This document shows positions 54,405 to 63,999 of a stretch of DNA of 64,000 nucleotides, one piece after another. Below the pieces are notes generated by a model. That model saw nothing but the letters and a program-made list of their open reading frames with translations, ran no database searches and was not told where the DNA came from. Where the stretch lies: contig QIKP01000054.1 in NCBI GenBank assembly GCA_003233055.1, positions 20,524 to 84,523 on the forward strand. The letters run 5' to 3'. Made by a program: the position numbers and the translations under genes. The first letter of the stretch is position 1; every line of letters begins with the position of its first letter. Origin of the DNA: Planctomycetaceae bacterium (GTDB lineage Bacteria > Planctomycetota > Planctomycetia > Pirellulales > Lacipirellulaceae).

Positions 54405-55413
54405 TGCTCAGTTCGTCCTCTCGGGCGGGAAGGGTGTCGATCAGTTGCTGGACCACGTCGTCGGACGTGACCCCTTCACTCTCGGCAGTGTAGTTGACCA
54501 GCAGGCGATGGCGAAGCACCGGTCGGGCGAGAGCCTGGATATCTTCGAGCGCGACGTGCGGCTGGCCTTGCATCAAGCTACGAGCTTTCGCGCCCATGAG
54601 CAAAAATTGCACCGCCCGCGGACCGGCACCCCACGATAAATGCTCCTTGGCGATCGGATCGGCCTCTGGCTCGCTCACTCGGGTCGCGCGAACCAACGCA
54701 ACCGCGTAGCGGATCAAGGGATCCGACACCGGCACAAGCCGCACCAAGTGCTGCATTTCGAGAATCTCCTCGGCCGTGAGAACCGAATCGACTTCCGACG
54801 GTTCCACGCTCGTCGTGCGGCGAGCAATCTCTACCTCATCTTCGACCGGGGGATACGAGACGATGATTTTGAGCATGAAGCGGTCTTGCTGCGCTTCGGG
54901 GAGGGGATAGGTCCCTTCTTGCTCAATCGGATTCTGCGTGGCAAGCACGAAGAAGGGATCGGAGATTTGGTGACCAACGCGCCCCACCGTGACTTGTCGC
55001 TCTTGCATCGCTTCGAGAAGCGCCGCTTGGGTCTTCGGAGGAGTACGGTTGATCTCGTCGGCAAGAAGCACGTGCGAAAAGATGGGCCCAGGAAGAAAGC
55101 GTATCTCGCGTTGACCGGTCGTCTTGTTCTCCTCAATGATGTCCGTCCCGGTGATGTCGGCAGGCATCAAGTCGGGAGTGAACTGGATCCGGCTAAAGGT
55201 GAGGCTAAGCGATCGAGCAAGGGTGCTGATTAGCAGCGTCTTCGCCAATCCAGGCACGCCCTCCAGCAGGCAATGCCCTCGGCAGAAAAGCGTGATCAGT
55301 AGTTGATCGATCACCTCCTCCTGCCCAACAATCACGCGAGAGAGCTGCTGACGAATCCGATCGGCAGCCGAGTTGAGTTGGTCAACCGCAGAAGTGTTGT
55401 CGTGTGGAGGCAT
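54370..55413 (-). CDS. MoxR family AAA+ ATPase
   Basis: The 347-residue ATPase has Walker A GVPGLAKT (52-59), Walker [17 protein letters not shown] (about 114-129), sensor 1 [22 protein letters not shown] and DRFMLKI, and the C-terminal lid. MoxR proteins act as chaperones for VWA-domain partners, which here follow directly in three genes. The 35-base overlap with the DUF58 gene fits a fixed stoichiometry. ATG at 55411-55413 without a clear Shine-Dalgarno site; the leader holds a tandem 14-mer and a hairpin. Confidence 0.96.
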   Translation of the reverse strand: MPPHDNTSAVDQLNSAADRIRQQLSRVIVGQEEVIDQLLITLFCRGHCLLEGVPGLAKTLLISTLARSLSLTFSRIQFTPDLMPADITGTDIIEENKTTGQREIRFLPGPIFSHVLLADEINRTPPKTQAALLEAMQERQVTVGRVGHQISDPFFVLATQNPIEQEGTYPLPEAQQDRFMLKIIVSYPPVEDEVEIARRTTSVEPSEVDSVLTAEEILEMQHLVRLVPVSDPLIRYAVALVRATRVSEPEADPIAKEHLSWGAGPRAVQFLLMGAKARSLMQGQPHVALEDIQALARPVLRHRLLVNYTAESEGVTSDDVVQQLIDTLPAREDELSNDPRFRKVFAS

Positions 55414-55503
55414 GGTCAGTTGTTAATGGTGAGTTGTTAATGGTGAGTTGTGAGTTGTTAGCAGCCAATAGCCGACGAGCTACGCCTCGTCGGACCCTCT
55501 TGT
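55414..55503. repeat. Tandem 14-mer and CCGACGAG hairpin in the moxR leader
   Basis: AGTTGTTAATGGTG occurs twice in a row (55418-55431 and 55432-55445) and a decayed third copy follows. At 55472-55493 is CCGACGAG-N6-CTCGTCGG, the same hairpin as at 25382-25403. The stop of the upstream gene lies at 55504. Any regulatory role is inference. Confidence 0.75.
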
Positions 55504-56532
55504 TCATCGCTGATAGATCGGCAGCACCGCTTTGTCCATTTGTAGAATAATCAGATTCAGCGACGTGGTGTAGACGCCGCCGATGTAGCCTCCGTCCCAC
55601 ATGGCGACTTGGTTGCCAGCCAGGTCGTGGAACTTGGCTTCGCGAACCAGCTTGGCGTAGGTCCGATCGCGGTAGGCGTCCCAGGTTTCGCCTCCTTCGC
55701 GGTATTGTACCTGAGAATAGTAGAAATGGGCGTAGTGCCAATGCCCCAGGTTGTTCCCGCTACCAAGGCGCCCTTGGCAGTACTTGAGCATCCTGGGGAC
55801 CAGGTCGTCGTCGTATTCCCCTGCGTTAAACAAGCAGGCGACCGCCGCCGCGGTGATGGCAGGGCGACCGCCCCCCCCTTTGGAACTGTATTGTACCCCG
55901 CCGTCGCGTAACGTGCACTTTTTTATGTACGCGATCGCCTTGTCGATCACTTCCTTGGGAACCGGGATTCCAGCATTGCGGCAACTCCGGAGCCCTTGAA
56001 CCTGAGTGATGGTCGTCGAACCTTCGTCGAAACCATTCCCCTCTTTCGCGCTAAGGTACCCCCACCCACCCGCGTCGGTTTGTGCCTGTCCCGTAAATCG
56101 AACCGCCTTGGTCAGCAAACGGACCAGTTCCTCGCGCCGCTGCAAATCTTCCTCTTCGCCTAGCACTTGCGAAAGAAAAAGCAGCGCGAACCCATGGCCG
56201 TAGGTGTACCGATCGTCGCGCAGCGGATCGCCAATCAGGCCGTTGGGGCGGCTTTGGCTGGTGAGATAGTCGACCGCTCGACGGAGGTTGCCGGCATACG
56301 GCCCTTGAGTGGTGGTCGAGCCCTCGCAAAGCAGCGCGAGGCCAGCCAGCGAAGTCATCGCTGCCGGATAGCGCCCCTGCGATGTCCAGTGCCCCAGCCG
56401 TTGCTGCTTCGACGCGAGCCACTGGAGCCCTTGATCGACCACCCGATCGACATCCCTCTCGGCTGAAAAGGCAACGGGGAACTGCAGGCAAAAGAGAACG
56501 GCCCCGATAAGGGCGAAGCGTCGGCGAACCAT
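55504..56532 (-). CDS. Exported prenyltransferase/squalene-oxidase-repeat (alpha/alpha toroid) protein
   Basis: The signal peptide MVRRRFALIGAVLFCLQFPV ends in AFSAE. The mature part (about 25-342) shows repeats of this fold: VVDQGLQWLASKQQRLGHWTS, AVDYLTSQSRPNGLIGD, AVRFTGQAQTDAGGWGY, AIAYIKKCTLRDGGVQYSS and MLKYCQGRLGSGNNLGHWHYA. The acidic DXDD of real cyclases is absent, so it is probably a binding scaffold. AAGGAG five bases before the ATG is a strong start signal. It is the second gene of the large operon, 144 bases after the giant propeller gene and 90 before moxR. Confidence 0.88.
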   Translation of the reverse strand: MVRRRFALIGAVLFCLQFPVAFSAERDVDRVVDQGLQWLASKQQRLGHWTSQGRYPAAMTSLAGLALLCEGSTTTQGPYAGNLRRAVDYLTSQSRPNGLIGDPLRDDRYTYGHGFALLFLSQVLGEEEDLQRREELVRLLTKAVRFTGQAQTDAGGWGYLSAKEGNGFDEGSTTITQVQGLRSCRNAGIPVPKEVIDKAIAYIKKCTLRDGGVQYSSKGGGGRPAITAAAVACLFNAGEYDDDLVPRMLKYCQGRLGSGNNLGHWHYAHFYYSQVQYREGGETWDAYRDRTYAKLVREAKFHDLAGNQVAMWDGGYIGGVYTTSLNLIILQMDKAVLPIYQR

Positions 56533-56589
56533 CTTCTCTCCTTAAAAATCAGCAAGTGAATCGAATAAATGGGCCGTCGAGGAGGCGAC

Positions 56590-56619
56590 CCAACAGGCCG
56601 GAACCCAACAGGCCGGAAA
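56590..56619. repeat. Perfect tandem 15-mer
   Basis: CCCAACAGGCCGGAA is repeated twice head to tail in the short gap between the giant propeller gene and the toroid gene. It is non-coding. Confidence 0.9.
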
Positions 56620-56676
56620 TCGACGGGGTGCTCCGATCAGGAACCGTAGCAACCGGAACAAACGCTCCCCCCTCAC

Positions 56677-59600
56677 TCATTCCTCATCCACGGGGGCAAT
56701 TTTAATTTCAATGCCGCTGCCGAACGCCTTTTGCATCAAGCCAAACAGTCCCGCTCGGACACTCTTCTTAGTTCCCTCGACATCGGCAGTCGCCACCGGC
56801 TCGGGGGGGCGCGGGGTGTCGGTGAAGCGAAGCGACAAAGTGGTGTGGCGTAGATCGATCGTCACGGTTGGCTGACGACCATGATCGACGCGTAGGGCGT
56901 AGGGCTTCGCATTGAGTGGCAAAATCTTCTCCTCGCGAGCCAAGCTGCGGCCGGTCCGTTTGTCGAGGCATAGCAGACGGGTCGTCTTGCCCGATCGCCC
57001 TGGCGGCCGATCTTCTAATTCGCTCAGAAAAATCAACGCGGGCGTGGCGGGGGGCTGCGTCATGGCAAGGCCTTGCCCCTTGACCGTGGCAGGATGGTCC
57101 CACCGCGGCTCGCCCGTCTCCGTATCGAGCGCATAGACATGGCCTGTCACGACCGGCGCATCCGCGATCGCAAGGTTGCCCACCGTAGTATGCTGAGCCT
57201 GCGACCACGTGTTGGTCGCGAGGAATAGGGTGGTACCCGATCGCAAGGCGTGGAGACTCGCGAGGTCCGGCTCCGGAAGCAGCGAACGGGTAAAACGGAC
57301 AACCCCTTGCTCCGCATCGATCATCTCCACGCTCCCGGATCTCTCGACCACGACAAACGTCTGGGCGTCGACCTGCGTTAGGCAGGTCCCTTCGGCATAG
57401 CGTCGCTGAACGAGCCTCTTACCCGAAAAGGCATCCACGACTTCCAGTCGCAACGTGTTGTTTTGGTGCCACGTGGTGACAAGGTGGCCCGCAACCATCG
57501 CCTTCCAATTTCCTTTCGGTCGACCCCAGGTGCCGACGGTAGTTCCATCGACCATCGAGAGGACGACCCCCTCTTGCGATCCCGAAGAGAGCAGGAAAAG
57601 ATGCCGCCAATCTCCAAACGCTTCGCCATCGGACGGCATCTTGCTGCGCTGCCAGAGCAACGCTCCATCGACCGCACCAAAGCAGCGCACGGTATCTCCG
57701 TCGCGAAGCACAACACCGAGTGGAACGGCGGCGCAAAGCTGACCTGTTTTCGCATCCTTACGCAAGGCGTTATCCGACAGATTGCCCCGCAGCAGGGCGC
57801 GGCCCAAGAATTGCCCTCCTCGGATTTGCATCGGTATTCCCCCGAAGCGATTGAGTGAGGGGGAAGAAAGTCCATCGGACTGGGTGGCCCAGAGGAGTGG
57901 CCGCCGATAATTTTTGTTTTCCGCAGTGGTGTGGGTACGAAGATCGAGCAAGGCGACTTCGTCGCCACGCCCGATCGCGCAAAAATGCCCGAACCGAATA
58001 CTCCGAACCTCCGAGGTATCTTCGGTATTTTTCAACGAATCGATGTGGAGTTCCGTTCGTTGGGAGACCTCCCCCAATTCGTTCCACCCCATCAGCTCGC
58101 CTCCTCCTTCGGCAATGGCAAGCCTCGAAGGGCCGGCCCAGGGGAAGCCGACGGCGACGGGATGGAGAGGCGATTGCTGGGGCCCTTGGCTCCTCGATCG
58201 CGTCGAGAGAGCGGCGACGCGCGCACCAGCAACACGCGCGCGCTCAACCTCCACTTTTCCATCCGGCCAATCGGAAAAGAACGCGATCGGGTGAGCGAAA
58301 GACCTCTCGTTCGCCTCCGAGAGAGACGATGGCGTCCTCCAAGGAGTCGCGCCCGAACCGCTTAAGCGAGAAAACAATTCCCGATGTTCGGGAGTAAGCA
58401 GGCGAACCTCTGCCTCTCGCTGATTCGGATCGGTGTAAAGCAAAAGAAGCTCGGCCTCCGCCAATTGCCCGCTTCTCACGAGCTGGATTCCCCTCGCCAT
58501 CCGCGCCCGACGTCCGGCGGGGACCGTACCAAAGTAGCGAACCAAACGGGAAACCGAGTCACGACCCGCGTTAGCCTGGGCGGCTTGAAAGAGGTGGTCG
58601 ACCTCGTCCGTCATCGTTTGCCGAAGCGCATCGTCGGCACGGTTCCAAAGGCGCAAGACCCTCCCAGCGAACCAGCGTTCGCTTTGTACTTCGTGCCCGG
58701 GAGACCAAGTCACCCATTCTTCTCGATCGACGGAATACAACTGAAGTGCGACCGCAAACGCTGCAGGCAGGTCCTCCATTTGTAGCAAACCATCGAGATG
58801 AAGACGCAACCAAGTCCGTTGCTCCGGTTGGCCTTCGACCAGCGGGGGCAGTAAATCGCTCCGATCGCAATAGTGAGGGTAGTCGGCTTTCAACCCGGCT
58901 AGCAACGAGTGGGTGAAACGCCAACGAATAAGGGAATCATCGGGGGCCGCTTCGTAGGCTTGGCGAAAGGAGTCGATGGCCTGCTCTAAGTCACCCTCCC
59001 CCCAGGCAATCTCGCCTTGAATGCGCAGCGATTGGGGTGAGGGAGGCGACTGCTCGAAGCCACCGCTGGCGAGCTCCTGGAGAGGTCCTATCGGATCAAA
59101 ACGTGTCAGCGATGAAGTCGACTGAGACAAGAGCGTCCCACGATGGTAAGCAAGATTCCCCAGAAGTTGGTCCTCACGGATCGTTAATGTGGCGGAAAGC
59201 TCCGCAGCAGGAATGTCAAAAACTCCCAGACGACCGCCGGAGAAAGGAAGCAGCAATTGATCGTCCGTCAACACCCCGAGCCCGGCTGCCGTTGCTCCTT
59301 CCGGAAAGGCGAGACGCCAGCTTTTTGTTCCGGTAGCTAAGTCGTACGCAAGTAAATGGTCCGCTGCGACGACAAGCACTTTGCCATGAGCGATTCCAGC
59401 GACAAACCGGCCATCGCCTCGTGCTTTCGTCCAGATTTTTTGACCGGTTGCCAGATCAATGCAATGCAGCTCGTCGGACTCCGGAGCGGTAACGACTACG
59501 CGTCCGCTGGCAAGCAGGCAACGATTTCGGCTCCATGCACCGGTCAGACTCGGCTGGTAGGCACTCCACCGACGGTTCCAACGAGTCGATGAACGGGAGG

Positions 59601-61356
59601 CGACCGACTCCTCCACCTCGAACCGATACGCCCATTGGAGCGAGTGGTCGATCGGATCGATCGCCACCACACTTCCCGCGCCGGTGGGACAAACGAGCAA
59701 CCCCTGTCCATACGAAGGAGAAACACCCGCCAGCCGCCTTCCGACATCCAACTGGAGGTTCCGTTCCAAGTTTGCCAAAGGTTGCTTCCACAGAATTTGG
59801 CCATCTTGGGCACGAATGGCGACCAAGTGAATCGAGTTTCGTAGTTCCGCGATCGCGTAGAGCTGACCCTCCACCGCCAAAGGCGGAGCAAGGAAGAAGA
59901 TGCCCGCCTCGTCGCCTTGATCGACGGCACCATGGATCTGCCAAACCATTTTTCCTTCGCTATGTAAGTCAAACGCGGCAAGTCCATTCCCGAACGAGAC
60001 CTCGGGGGCAGTTCTTCCGATGCCTAACGCGCCGACGCGCCAAGGGCTCATGCTATGAGCGGATAAATTACCTAAATCGCGAAGCGCGTAGACGCGCTCG
60101 CCATCGGAGGAGATCGCGCCGAAGACCGTGTCGAGCCACATCCGCTGCTCGCTGCTGTCGAGCAAAATCATCATCGGCTCGCTTCCTTGTTGCTCGGCTC
60201 CTTGTTGCTCAGCAATGTGGAAAGGACTTTCGGGCACCGTGGTTCGGTCGGAACGCGTCTCCCAGACACGCTTGCCCGAATGCCAATCGAACGCGACCAA
60301 GTTGTGTGGCGTGCGCGCGACCACCAAATCGCCGATCGCCAAAGGGCTGGCGGTCAGCGTCCACCCTCCACCTCGCTCTTGGCTCCAGTGCTCGCGCCGC
60401 TTCCATCGAGAGGCTTCGATCGCCTGCTTGGCAGTGCGGGCGTGCCAAGCGGGCCAGACATGGGGAATCCCTCCCACGCCTTGGGGATTTCGGTCGAGAT
60501 CCCCTCCTTCGATAAGCCAGTTGACCGGCCGAACGGGCGCTGACTCCGTCCCCGCCGACGCCCGTTCCCGAAGCTGAGCTTCCCATTCGGCATAGCTCCG
60601 CTGACCAAGCAGCTTGCGGAGTCCGCTGCGTTGCTTGGAAGATTTTTGGCCCGCTAGTCGCTCGAGCGCCACCTCCAACTTCGCCCGATCGCCTTCGTTG
60701 GCCCAGCAAATGGCCTCGCGAAATCCCAGCGAAAGGCCCTGCTTTTGGGAGGTGGAGGGCCAGTCTCGAAGTCGATCGAAAATCGCTGCCGCACTTCCAT
60801 GGTCGCCAGAGTCGATCTTCGACTGAGCGACCATCCATAAGGCATCGCCGGCCGCTTCGGTGAGAGGATAGCGAGACGCAACGCCCGCAATGGCGTCTAA
60901 GTCACCCGCTCTGGTCGCTTGGTTCAAACGCCGGCGCGCGGTCACCCCCCACTCCAGTTCCAGCGCCGCAACTCCTGCGGGAGGCAAGGCTGCCAGCAGC
61001 TCTTTCGCCGCCAATTTGAGTCCCCTGGTCGAACCCGAAACCAGATCGTCCGAGCGGAGAACCCCGGAGATTCCAAACGTATCTTTCTCGGCTGCGATGA
61101 CCCGATCGACCAAGAGCAATCCCTCGCTAAACCGACCATCCACCAGGAGCTTGCGCGCTTGTTCCAGGTTTTGCGAGAGGCTCCGGTCGGTAGGCAAGTG
61201 GGCGGAGTAGTAGAGCGAGTGAAAATCATTTTCCTCGGACTCCTCCTTCGGCTCCTCCGTCGGCTTGTTGCTCGGTCGCTCGCCGATCGGATTCGCTTGC
61301 CCCCACCCCTCTCGTCCGGCGGATACGAATATCAGAAGCAAGACGACCCGAAGCAT
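56677..61356 (-). CDS. Giant exported beta-propeller/TPR protein
   Basis: About 1,560 residues. ATG at 61354-61356 begins a signal peptide, LRVVLLLIFVSAGREGWGQA. Helices (about 40-220) with NLEQARKLLVDGRFSEGLLL and FDRLRDWPSTSQKQ look TPR-like. A first PQQ/BamB-type propeller (about 300-790) has blades such as LVAFDWHSGKRVWETR, IRAQDGQILWKQPLANL, IDLATGQKIWTKA and YDLATGTKSWRL. A TPR (IAWGEGDLEQAIDSFRQAY) and helical section follow, then a second propeller (about 1100-1540) with VYALDTETGEPRWDHPA and LCLDKRTGRSLAREE. Longer starts (TTG 61479, ATG 61443) only add repeat-derived SLTPGPSHPRSPA. It heads the operon. No active site is seen. Confidence 0.85.
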   Translation of the reverse strand: MLRVVLLLIFVSAGREGWGQANPIGERPSNKPTEEPKEESEENDFHSLYYSAHLPTDRSLSQNLEQARKLLVDGRFSEGLLLVDRVIAAEKDTFGISGVLRSDDLVSGSTRGLKLAAKELLAALPPAGVAALELEWGVTARRRLNQATRAGDLDAIAGVASRYPLTEAAGDALWMVAQSKIDSGDHGSAAAIFDRLRDWPSTSQKQGLSLGFREAICWANEGDRAKLEVALERLAGQKSSKQRSGLRKLLGQRSYAEWEAQLRERASAGTESAPVRPVNWLIEGGDLDRNPQGVGGIPHVWPAWHARTAKQAIEASRWKRREHWSQERGGGWTLTASPLAIGDLVVARTPHNLVAFDWHSGKRVWETRSDRTTVPESPFHIAEQQGAEQQGSEPMMILLDSSEQRMWLDTVFGAISSDGERVYALRDLGNLSAHSMSPWRVGALGIGRTAPEVSFGNGLAAFDLHSEGKMVWQIHGAVDQGDEAGIFFLAPPLAVEGQLYAIAELRNSIHLVAIRAQDGQILWKQPLANLERNLQLDVGRRLAGVSPSYGQGLLVCPTGAGSVVAIDPIDHSLQWAYRFEVEESVASRSSTRWNRRWSAYQPSLTGAWSRNRCLLASGRVVVTAPESDELHCIDLATGQKIWTKARGDGRFVAGIAHGKVLVVAADHLLAYDLATGTKSWRLAFPEGATAAGLGVLTDDQLLLPFSGGRLGVFDIPAAELSATLTIREDQLLGNLAYHRGTLLSQSTSSLTRFDPIGPLQELASGGFEQSPPSPQSLRIQGEIAWGEGDLEQAIDSFRQAYEAAPDDSLIRWRFTHSLLAGLKADYPHYCDRSDLLPPLVEGQPEQRTWLRLHLDGLLQMEDLPAAFAVALQLYSVDREEWVTWSPGHEVQSERWFAGRVLRLWNRADDALRQTMTDEVDHLFQAAQANAGRDSVSRLVRYFGTVPAGRRARMARGIQLVRSGQLAEAELLLLYTDPNQREAEVRLLTPEHRELFSRLSGSGATPWRTPSSLSEANERSFAHPIAFFSDWPDGKVEVERARVAGARVAALSTRSRSQGPQQSPLHPVAVGFPWAGPSRLAIAEGGGELMGWNELGEVSQRTELHIDSLKNTEDTSEVRSIRFGHFCAIGRGDEVALLDLRTHTTAENKNYRRPLLWATQSDGLSSPSLNRFGGIPMQIRGGQFLGRALLRGNLSDNALRKDAKTGQLCAAVPLGVVLRDGDTVRCFGAVDGALLWQRSKMPSDGEAFGDWRHLFLLSSGSQEGVVLSMVDGTTVGTWGRPKGNWKAMVAGHLVTTWHQNNTLRLEVVDAFSGKRLVQRRYAEGTCLTQVDAQTFVVVERSGSVEMIDAEQGVVRFTRSLLPEPDLASLHALRSGTTLFLATNTWSQAQHTTVGNLAIADAPVVTGHVYALDTETGEPRWDHPATVKGQGLAMTQPPATPALIFLSELEDRPPGRSGKTTRLLCLDKRTGRSLAREEKILPLNAKPYALRVDHGRQPTVTIDLRHTTLSLRFTDTPRPPEPVATADVEGTKKSVRAGLFGLMQKAFGSGIEIKIAPVDEE

Positions 61357-62109
61357 CCGGAGCCGAGCAGTTTCCGAGCAGTTCGATTGCAGGAGGGCAG
61401 GCGATCGGGGGTGGGAAGGTCCTGGAGTCAAGGAATCTCTCATTTCAGGGTGGCTGGTGGCATGCTGCGAATCGGTCAAGCTGGGCCAAGGCGTCCTCCC
61501 TCCATTATAGGTGTAGTCCCCCCCACGCGCACCAGCCTTGGGGCTCGACGGAAATGCCGAGGAAATGGGGGCTCAATCGGCGCCGCTTGAAAACTCTCCT
61601 GTGGGACAAGGATAAGGCTGGAGCCTATCGGTCGACAGATTTCTGAACAAGATTGGCCCGGCCCGATCGCTCTGCTGGGCTACGTCCCCCATCAGAGTCC
61701 CCCCCAGAGCCCCCCTCAGAAAACAGCCTTCCTATAGGGGCAATCGACCTGTCGGACCGTCCCTAAAGAGGGGGAAACTCTCCATTTCGTTTGCTTCTCG
61801 TGTTTTATGGCGTACGTTTCTTCGGTAGCGGCAAGAAGGCCGCCGTGAAGCAATACCCCTCGACAAGGGGGGCATTTTTTATTGAAAACCTGCTGTTTTT
61901 GGATCCAGCCTCCTTGACTCCGCCTCATGGAAGGACCTCCTGGCTGGCTCCCGACGAGAAAGAGACTTGTTTTGACGGGGTTTTTTGCTTTTCCGCACTT
62001 GTAATTTGCGGGCCCCAGCCGTCTAATCAGCGCGTTCGTTAATGGAGGACGATCCGCTCGACCCTTCCAGCCGCGTATTTCGCAAGCCTTTTTTGGAGGA
62101 GTGAGACCC
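61357..62109. other. Divergent gap upstream of the propeller operon and the HU gene
   Basis: About 750 bases without a supported gene. Near 61395-61435 is a degenerate copy of the dispersed SLTPGPS-coding repeat. Around 61690-61722 a C-rich run (CCCCCCCAGAGCCCCCC) repeats itself. A weak hairpin with CCCCTCGACAAGGGG and six T lies at about 61857-61880. Promoters of both the 24-kb operon and the HU gene should be here; I could not assign boxes. Confidence 0.5.
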
Positions 62110-62433
62110 ATGGCGCAAGCCGGACCCAAACCACCGACCAAGACAGAAGTCTTTAACAACATCGCCGAGAAGACCGGCCTGACCAAGCGTCAGGTATCGG
62201 ACGTCTTTGATGCCCTCAATGACGAAATTGAGAGCGCCCTGAAGGGCCCTGATGCTCCCAAGACTTTCACGTTGCACGGCCTTTGCAAGATCATTTTGCA
62301 GCACAAAGAGGCGACGCCCGAGCGGGAAGGCGTCAATCCCTTCACCGGCGAGCAAACGGTTTTCAAAGCCAAGCCAGCGAAGGACATCGTTAAAATCCGC
62401 CCGCTGAAGAGGCTTAAAGACATGGTGTCGTAA
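62110..62433 (+). CDS. HU-type DNA-binding protein
   Basis: The 107-residue protein has the HU fold: TKTEVFNNIAEKTGLTKRQV, a helix VFDALNDEIESAL, FTLHGLCKI and the arm region NPFTGEQTVFKAKPAKDIVKIRP. HU proteins bend and compact DNA. The N-terminus MAQAGPKPPTK is an extra basic/proline tail. GGAGG ten bases before the ATG at 62110 supports it; a GTG nine bases upstream is an alternative. A terminator follows 104 bases after the stop. Confidence 0.93.
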   Translation: MAQAGPKPPTKTEVFNNIAEKTGLTKRQVSDVFDALNDEIESALKGPDAPKTFTLHGLCKIILQHKEATPEREGVNPFTGEQTVFKAKPAKDIVKIRPLKRLKDMVS

Positions 62434-62489
62434 TCTGGGGCGTGGCATGGGGGCTTCTCTGGCGCGAGCTGGGTCGACCGAAATGCTAG

Positions 62490-62517
62490 CTCTCGACTGC
62501 GGACTCTCGACTGCGGA
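62490..62517. repeat. Tandem 14-mer after the HU gene
   Basis: CTCTCGACTGCGGA occurs twice head to tail between the HU stop codon and the terminator. It is non-coding and probably a local slippage product. Confidence 0.85.
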
Positions 62518-62536
62518 ATTGAAAAAAAATCTCTCA

Positions 62537-62573
62537 AGGGCCAAGGGCGGAATTTCGCCCCTTGGCCCTTTTT
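62537..62573 (+). terminator. Rho-independent terminator of the HU gene
   Basis: AGGGCCAAGGGCG pairs with CGCCCCTTGGCCCT (one bulged base) around a loop GAATTT, then five T residues follow. Confidence 0.9.
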
Positions 62574-62700
62574 CTATCTCCCCTTTCTATTTTCTATCTC
62601 TCCTCGGACCCAAGCACGACTTCCACCCTTCCCGCCTGGCGGAACGGCGAGCCGTCTGCTGAGGGGCCTCCCCACACGCCGAGTCGGCAGCCCCCTCCAC

Positions 62701-63684
62701 CTAGAGGGTGTACCCCGTGGGGTGAGCCTGGAACCAGCGCCAAGCCGACTCGACGATCGTCTTCAAATCGGAATGTTGCGGCGACCAATCGAGCTGTGCA
62801 AGTGCTGAGGCGGGCGATGCAACGAGTTCTGGTGGATCGCCGGCACGACGGGGCGAGTGCTTCGCGGGGATCGCGTGGCGGGTCACCTCTCGGCAAGTTT
62901 CAATCACTTGCTGCACGCTTGCCCCCTGCCCTGTCCCCAGGTTGAGTTGGATTCGCTTGCCTGGTTCCAGCCGCTGAATCGCTGCGAGATGGGCGCTTGC
63001 CAGATCGTCGACATGGACGTAGTCGCGAATGCAAGTGCCATCGGGCGTGGAATAGTCGTTGCCAAAGACTTCGATCTGCTCCCGCTTCCCTTGGGCCACT
63101 TCCAACGCGATGGGAATCAAGTGCGTCTCGGGCGAGTGATCCTCCCCAAGCAAACCATTGATCGCCGCTCCCGCCGCATTGAAGTACCGGAGCGATGCAA
63201 CCCCCCAGCCGTAGGCTTGCGAGTAGTCGCTCAGCACCCATTCGATCGCTAGTTTGGTGCAACCGTAGGGATTGATGGGTCGCTGCGGGTGGTCCTCAGG
63301 AATCGGCACCCTGTTCGGCACGCCGTAGGTCGCGCAGGTGCTGGAGAAAACGATCTTTCCCACGCCTGCGGTGCGCATCGCTTCGAGTAGCGAAAGGGTG
63401 CCAGCAACATTGTTTCGGTAATACTTGGCCGGTTCATGGACCGACTCGCCGACGTAGGCGAGCGCGGCGAAGTGCATGACCGCTTCGATCTGCCGCTCGG
63501 CAAGGAGCCCCGCGAGCCGATCGCGATCGAGCAAATCGCCCACCACCAGCTCGCCATGGGGCACCGCCTCCCGATGCCCGGCGGCCAGGTTGTCGTAGAC
63601 CGTGACCTCATGCCCGCTTGCCACCAGAAGTTGGACGGCATGCGACCCAACGTAACCCGCTCCACCCGTGACTAAAATTCTCAT
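62701..63684 (-). CDS. galE: UDP-glucose 4-epimerase
   Basis: The 327-residue NAD-dependent epimerase interconverts UDP-glucose and UDP-galactose. It has ILVTGGAGYVGSHAVQLL (NAD loop), YDNLAAGHREAV, the catalytic Ser/Thr stretch VFSSTCATYG (about 113-122) and the Tyr-Lys pair YGCTKLAIEW (about 144-153). VASLRYFNAAGA and DGTCIRDYVHVDDLA follow; all are typical of GalE. Length is normal. The ATG lies at 63682-63684 and has no clear Shine-Dalgarno site. It converges on the HU gene. Upstream is a perfect tandem 15-mer. Confidence 0.95.
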   Translation of the reverse strand: MRILVTGGAGYVGSHAVQLLVASGHEVTVYDNLAAGHREAVPHGELVVGDLLDRDRLAGLLAERQIEAVMHFAALAYVGESVHEPAKYYRNNVAGTLSLLEAMRTAGVGKIVFSSTCATYGVPNRVPIPEDHPQRPINPYGCTKLAIEWVLSDYSQAYGWGVASLRYFNAAGAAINGLLGEDHSPETHLIPIALEVAQGKREQIEVFGNDYSTPDGTCIRDYVHVDDLASAHLAAIQRLEPGKRIQLNLGTGQGASVQQVIETCREVTRHAIPAKHSPRRAGDPPELVASPASALAQLDWSPQHSDLKTIVESAWRWFQAHPTGYTL

Positions 63685-63687
63685 GTC

Positions 63688-63718
63688 GTTTCAGGTTCCA
63701 GGTGTTTCAGGTTCCAGG
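63688..63718. repeat. Tandem 15-mer upstream of galE
   Basis: GTTTCAGGTTCCAGG occurs at 63688-63702 and again at 63704-63718, one base apart, four bases upstream of the galE start codon. It overlaps the leader of galE. Confidence 0.9.
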
Positions 63719-63882
63719 TTTTGTTGGCTGTTCTTTCGGAAGGTTCGCCACGGGGGACCGGGTCCCGTAGGGCCGGTGTTGTCCCTGCCGGCGTTGTTCC
63801 TGACCGTCGGAGCCGGTTTTAAGTCAACACTTTAGCGGACAGAAGCGACCAAACAACGACCTGCCGTTCGAGGAATCAGGCT

Positions 63883-63999
63883 TCATCGCGCCGAATTTTG
63901 TCCCGTTTTCCCAGGAAATCCCCACTCGCGTGCCAAAACCACCGTCGCGAGCACCTCCTCGATTCTCGGCAACTTCGGCCCTCGCAAACCTTTACGCAT
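63883..63999 (-). CDS. Possible C-terminal end of a gene running in from the right edge
   Basis: An open minus-strand frame from 63999 to a TGA at 63883-63885 reads MRKGLRGPKLPRIEEVLATV then VLAREWGFPGKTGQN and ends SAR. The frame remains open to the edge, so the ATG may be internal. I do not recognise a family, and it may not be coding. The stretch 63719-63882 shows only a GC-rich hairpin near 63752-63769 (GGGACC/GGTCCC). Confidence 0.3.
   Translation of the reverse strand: MRKGLRGPKLPRIEEVLATVVLAREWGFPGKTGQNSAR

Noticed and set aside
55472..55493. Hairpin as a transcription terminator before moxR
   Set aside because: There is no T-run after the stem on either strand, and the flanking genes look like one operon.
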